Shown: piece after piece, positions 16,176-17,858 of the stretch
Layout: every line of letters begins with the position of its first letter
Numbering within the stretch: the first letter of the stretch is position 1
NCBI GenBank assembly: GCA_913064925.1
Contig: CAJYBN010000033.1
Location: forward strand, 1 to 17,858
Source of the DNA: an uncultured Peptococcaceae bacterium
Lineage (GTDB): Bacteria; Bacillota; Desulfotomaculia; Desulfotomaculales; Desulfallaceae
Direction: 5' to 3'
DNA length: 17,858 bases
Made by a program: the position numbers and the translations under genes
The notes under the pieces: generated by a model
Told to the model about the DNA's origin: nothing
Seen by the model: the letters and a program-made list of their open reading frames with translations, nothing else
The model's database searches: none

Positions 16176-16204
16176 ATTATACCATAATCGTTCCGGCGGC
16201 GCAA
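16176..16204 (-). promoter_or_regulatory. Promoter for rplS (extended -10, TATAAT)
   Basis: On the minus strand TGGTATAAT (16184-16176) is a perfect extended -10 element, and TTGCGC (16204-16199) lies 17 bases upstream as a -35. Transcription would start about 65 to 70 bases before the rplS ATG at 16100. This is the best sigma-A promoter in the window and lets rplS be expressed independently of the trmD/FmdE transcript. Confidence 0.75.
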
Positions 16205-16235
16205 CAATGCCGCAAACGGCCCAACCGGCATTGTT
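16203..16235. repeat. 10-bp perfect inverted repeat overlapping the rplS -35 region
   Basis: The arms AACAATGCCG (16203-16212) and CGGCATTGTT (16226-16235) are exact reverse complements around a 13-base loop. The left arm shares two bases with the -35 box of the rplS promoter. No T-run follows on either strand, so it is a weak candidate for an intrinsic terminator. It could be an operator or an RNA hairpin at the end of the FmdE transcript. Confidence 0.6.
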
Positions 16236-16349
16236 CTATTCACCCAGGTATACAGCATCCAGCTAGGGAAAACTGCCTTTAGCGAAATGAAAGAATGTGC
16301 TGCTTTCAAGTGGTTAATGAAAAAAGTTAAAAAATAGTGGTTATTTACT

Positions 16350-16961
16350 TTACCAGCCCCTGCTATAATCCTCAAAGCAATCCAGGCAGACAAATTGCCC
16401 TTCACGCACCCTGGCCCGGGGTTCCATAACCATCTCCCCGCAGCGGGAGCACTTGACGGAAGGGAAAATGCGTGCCTTGGAGGGAAATTTAAAGTCTATT
16501 TCCTCCACTTTACAAAATTGTTCTTCCGGCATGTTCAATATTTGTTCGATACGCCGGTTTTGAGCTTCCCGGAACCTGGCCTTTTCCTCCGGCGAAGCCG
16601 TGCCGCTGAAAACTTTCTTGCGCAGCTCGGCCAGCTGGGGGTCCGGCCGGTGCAACACCTCGCCTTTTACCGAAATCCGCAGCGCCCGGTTGCCATTGCG
16701 ACTGCCGAAGGTATAAACCTGCTTGCCCAGGTCGCGGTAAATCAAATTGCCTTTTCCCAGGGTACACCCGGTCAGCAGCATGACGGCATCAACGCCGCAG
16801 GCATCGTTTTCCACCACGGCTACCAGTTCTTCATCGGCAGAACGCATTTCACGCAAGCGCTCCAGGGCTATTTCAGCCACCCGGTAACCGATGGCCAAAC
16901 CGGGGCAGGAATGCCCGTGAAATTCTACGGCCTTTTTCCAGAGGGATTTTTCCATACACAC
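16350..16961 (-). CDS. FmdE-family protein with C-terminal zinc-ribbon-like domain
   Basis: A 203-residue protein of the FmdE family, named after a gene linked to formylmethanofuran dehydrogenase of methanogens but widespread in anaerobes, often near molybdenum or tungsten enzymes; its reaction is not established. I use the GTG at 16961 because AGAGGTG is 8 bases upstream; an ATG two codons later is the alternative. FHGHSCPGLAIGYR (14-27) with His15, His17 and Cys19 is the family hallmark, and ENDACGVDAVMLLTGCTLGK (51-70) supplies Cys55 and Cys66. A helical linker (about 105-148) leads to CSRCGEMVMEPRARV and CLDC, a four-cysteine zinc-binding ribbon (Cys171, 174, 192, 195). It interrupts the usual trmD-rplS adjacency. 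Confidence 0.92.
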   Translation of the reverse strand: MCMEKSLWKKAVEFHGHSCPGLAIGYRVAEIALERLREMRSADEELVAVVENDACGVDAVMLLTGCTLGKGNLIYRDLGKQVYTFGSRNGNRALRISVKGEVLHRPDPQLAELRKKVFSGTASPEEKARFREAQNRRIEQILNMPEEQFCKVEEIDFKFPSKARIFPSVKCSRCGEMVMEPRARVREGQFVCLDCFEDYSRGW

Positions 16962-16992
16962 TGATATAACACCTCTTTTTGCTTTTACAAAA

Positions 16993-17115
16993 TTAAAAAG
17001 CCAGAAAGACGCTCCTTCTTGCAGCGACCTTCATGGCCTCGTTTTCCATGGCGGTAATTAAATATTCGCCAAAAACGTACCAGACCGTCTTAGTGCCGGC
17101 ATTCTCAACTACCAT
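16993..17115 (-). CDS. Possible 40-residue small protein upstream of the FmdE gene
   Basis: An open frame of 40 codons from the ATG at 17115 to the TAA at 16993, on the same strand as the FmdE gene and 31 bases before it. The product begins MVVENAGTKTVWYVFGEYL, has a Met-rich centre (TAMENEAMK) and ends with a basic then hydrophobic tail (VAARRSVFLAF). Its codons resemble those of the neighbours (GCC, GTC, GAG, CTG). The ribosome binding site is poor, and the start codon overlaps the -10 box of the candidate promoter at 17114-17142, so either the promoter or this start is wrong, or translation depends on read-through from trmD. No family is recognised. It could equally be a non-coding leader. 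Confidence 0.4.
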   Translation of the reverse strand: MVVENAGTKTVWYVFGEYLITAMENEAMKVAARRSVFLAF

Positions 17116-17142
17116 GCTACCCGGTTTATATTATTTTGTCAA
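17114..17142 (-). promoter_or_regulatory. Candidate promoter for the FmdE gene (TTGACA-17-TAGCAT)
   Basis: The minus strand has a perfect -35 TTGACA (17142-17137), a 17-base A/T-rich spacer, and a -10 TAGCAT (17119-17114) matching four of six consensus bases. It would give a leader of about 145 bases before the FmdE start. The imperfect -10 and the tandem repeat upstream suggest an activated promoter. Confidence 0.55.
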
Positions 17143-17164
17143 CCATATTTCATCTTTAATCTTT

Positions 17165-17186
17165 AGTGTTACCGGAGTGTTACCGG
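17165..17186. repeat. Tandem 11-bp direct repeat upstream of the FmdE promoter
   Basis: Two exact copies of AGTGTTACCGG (minus strand CCGGTAACACT) stand head to tail with no spacer, so the period is 11 bp, close to one helical turn. They end 22 bases upstream of the -35 box. Placement and period suit the binding of two copies of an activator on one face of the DNA. The regulator is not identifiable from the sequence. Confidence 0.6.
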
Positions 17187-17246
17187 CACCGCCGCAGGCG
17201 GCTGGACCAGACGCTCACCCGCGGCCAGGTTCCCGCGCGCGCCGGG

Positions 17247-17858
17247 TTAATCTTCCTCCAGTACTTCCCGGATGGTGGCAGCCATTTCGCGCAGCATCGC
17301 GCGGTCCTCTTCGGTAAGGACGTCCTCGCGCAGCAGGTCCGGGCGGCGTTCCAGCGTTTTCAGCAGGGCCTGGCGGCGGCGCCAGCGTCTTATTTTTTCA
17401 TGGTGCCCGCTTAACAAAATCTCCGGCACGGCCAGGCCGGCACAAACCCTGGGCCTGGTGTACTGCGGGTACTCCAGGATACCATCGGCAAAGGAATCCT
17501 CTTCTGCCGATGCGCGCTCGCCCAGCACGCCGGGGATCATGCGCGACACCGCGTCCACCACCACCATGGCCGGCAGCTCGCCGCCGGTCAGGACGTAGTC
17601 GCCGATGGATAGCTCATCGGTAACCGCCAGTTCCCGTACCCGCTCGTCCACTCCTTCGTAATGGCCGCAAATAATCACCAGGTGTTCCTCCCGGGCCAAA
17701 TCCCTGGCCCAGTTTTGATCAAAGGTGATGCCGGTGGGACACATGAGAATCACCCTGGACAGCGCGCCTCCGCGCAGCCGGCGCAGTTGTTCCAACGCCC
17801 GTAATATGGGCGGCGCCTGCATGACCATGCCGGCACCGCCGCCGTAAGGGGCGTCATC
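17247..17858 (-). CDS. trmD: tRNA (guanine-N1-)-methyltransferase TrmD (partial, N-terminus beyond window)
   Basis: The last 203 residues of TrmD, which methylates G37 of tRNAs next to the anticodon using S-adenosylmethionine and prevents frameshifting. About 40 to 45 N-terminal residues lie past the right edge, judged from the usual 240 to 250. The visible part begins DDAPYGGGAGMVMQ, the standard substrate-site loop. CGHYEGVDERV and LSIGDYVLTGGELPAM make up the trefoil-knot SAM pocket, including the catalytic Asp of the SIGDYVL segment. EYPQYTRP and LLSGHHEKI are also conserved. The protein ends in a basic helical tail and EVLEED. It is the first housekeeping gene of the trmD-rplS-lepB-rbgA-rnhB block. 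Confidence 0.97.
   Translation of the reverse strand, partial: DDAPYGGGAGMVMQAPPILRALEQLRRLRGGALSRVILMCPTGITFDQNWARDLAREEHLVIICGHYEGVDERVRELAVTDELSIGDYVLTGGELPAMVVVDAVSRMIPGVLGERASAEEDSFADGILEYPQYTRPRVCAGLAVPEILLSGHHEKIRRWRRRQALLKTLERRPDLLREDVLTEEDRAMLREMAATIREVLEED

Noticed and set aside
16962..17113. A molybdenum-cofactor riboswitch in the leader of the FmdE gene
   Set aside because: The idea fits the gene family, but the leader does not show the conserved blocks I remember from the moaA leader, and no clear multi-stem fold was seen.
17187..17246. GC-rich hairpins just after trmD as its terminator
   Set aside because: Only short 4 to 5 bp stems (for example CCGCC/GGCGG) are present, and none is followed by a T-run.
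1..17858. CRISPR arrays, tRNAs, insertion sequences
   Set aside because: No regularly spaced repeats, no tRNA-like cloverleaf sequence and no transposase-like frame were seen on either strand.

Overview
The window reads as a chromosomal segment of an anaerobic Gram-positive bacterium, most likely a Clostridia member of the Desulfotomaculum/Pelotomaculum (Peptococcaceae) type. This is an inference. It rests on strong AGGAGG-like ribosome binding sites with mixed ATG/GTG/TTG starts, moderately high GC, a B. subtilis-like trmD-rplS-lepB-ylqF(rbgA)-rnhB order, and an 11-gene complex I operon without nuoEFG. Nearly everything is on the minus strand; the one clear plus-strand gene is a crotonase-family gene at 2505-3293.

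Region by region, in minus-strand transcription order from the right edge: trmD (truncated by the window end); a 285-base gap holding a tandem 11-bp repeat, a TTGACA/TAGCAT promoter and a possible 40-codon ORF; an FmdE-family gene inserted where trmD is normally followed directly by rplS; a gap with a 10-bp inverted repeat and a strong extended -10 promoter; rplS; a terminator-like hairpin; lepB; rbgA/ylqF; rnhB. Then comes the complex I operon nuoA-B-C-D-H-I-J-K-L-M-N (13226 to 3375), tightly packed with overlaps or gaps of 0 to 33 bases. It is closed by a 16-bp-stem bidirectional terminator shared with the convergent crotonase gene. To the left, divergent from that gene, is a three-gene operon: MoxR-type AAA+ ATPase, VWA-domain protein, and a C_GCAxxG_C_C redox protein cut by the window's left edge.

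How the genes work together: the nuo operon encodes the Q-module connecting subunits (B, C, D, I) and the whole membrane arm (A, H, J, K, L, M, N), but no NADH-oxidising module (E, F, G). The complex must therefore take electrons from another donor. Several usually conserved residues differ: the TM5 glutamate of NuoL is Gly, the TM7 lysine of NuoM is Leu with an extra Lys beside the TM8 lysine, and the C-terminal Arg of NuoD is Cys. The AAA+/VWA pair is a predicted metallo-chaperone or remodelling couple, here linked to a cysteine redox protein. The right-hand block is translation, RNA processing and secretion housekeeping with an FmdE intruder that carries its own regulatory-looking upstream region.

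No tRNA, rRNA, CRISPR array or insertion sequence was seen. The long plus-strand ORFs opposite the nuo, rnhB and AAA/VWA genes are antisense shadows.
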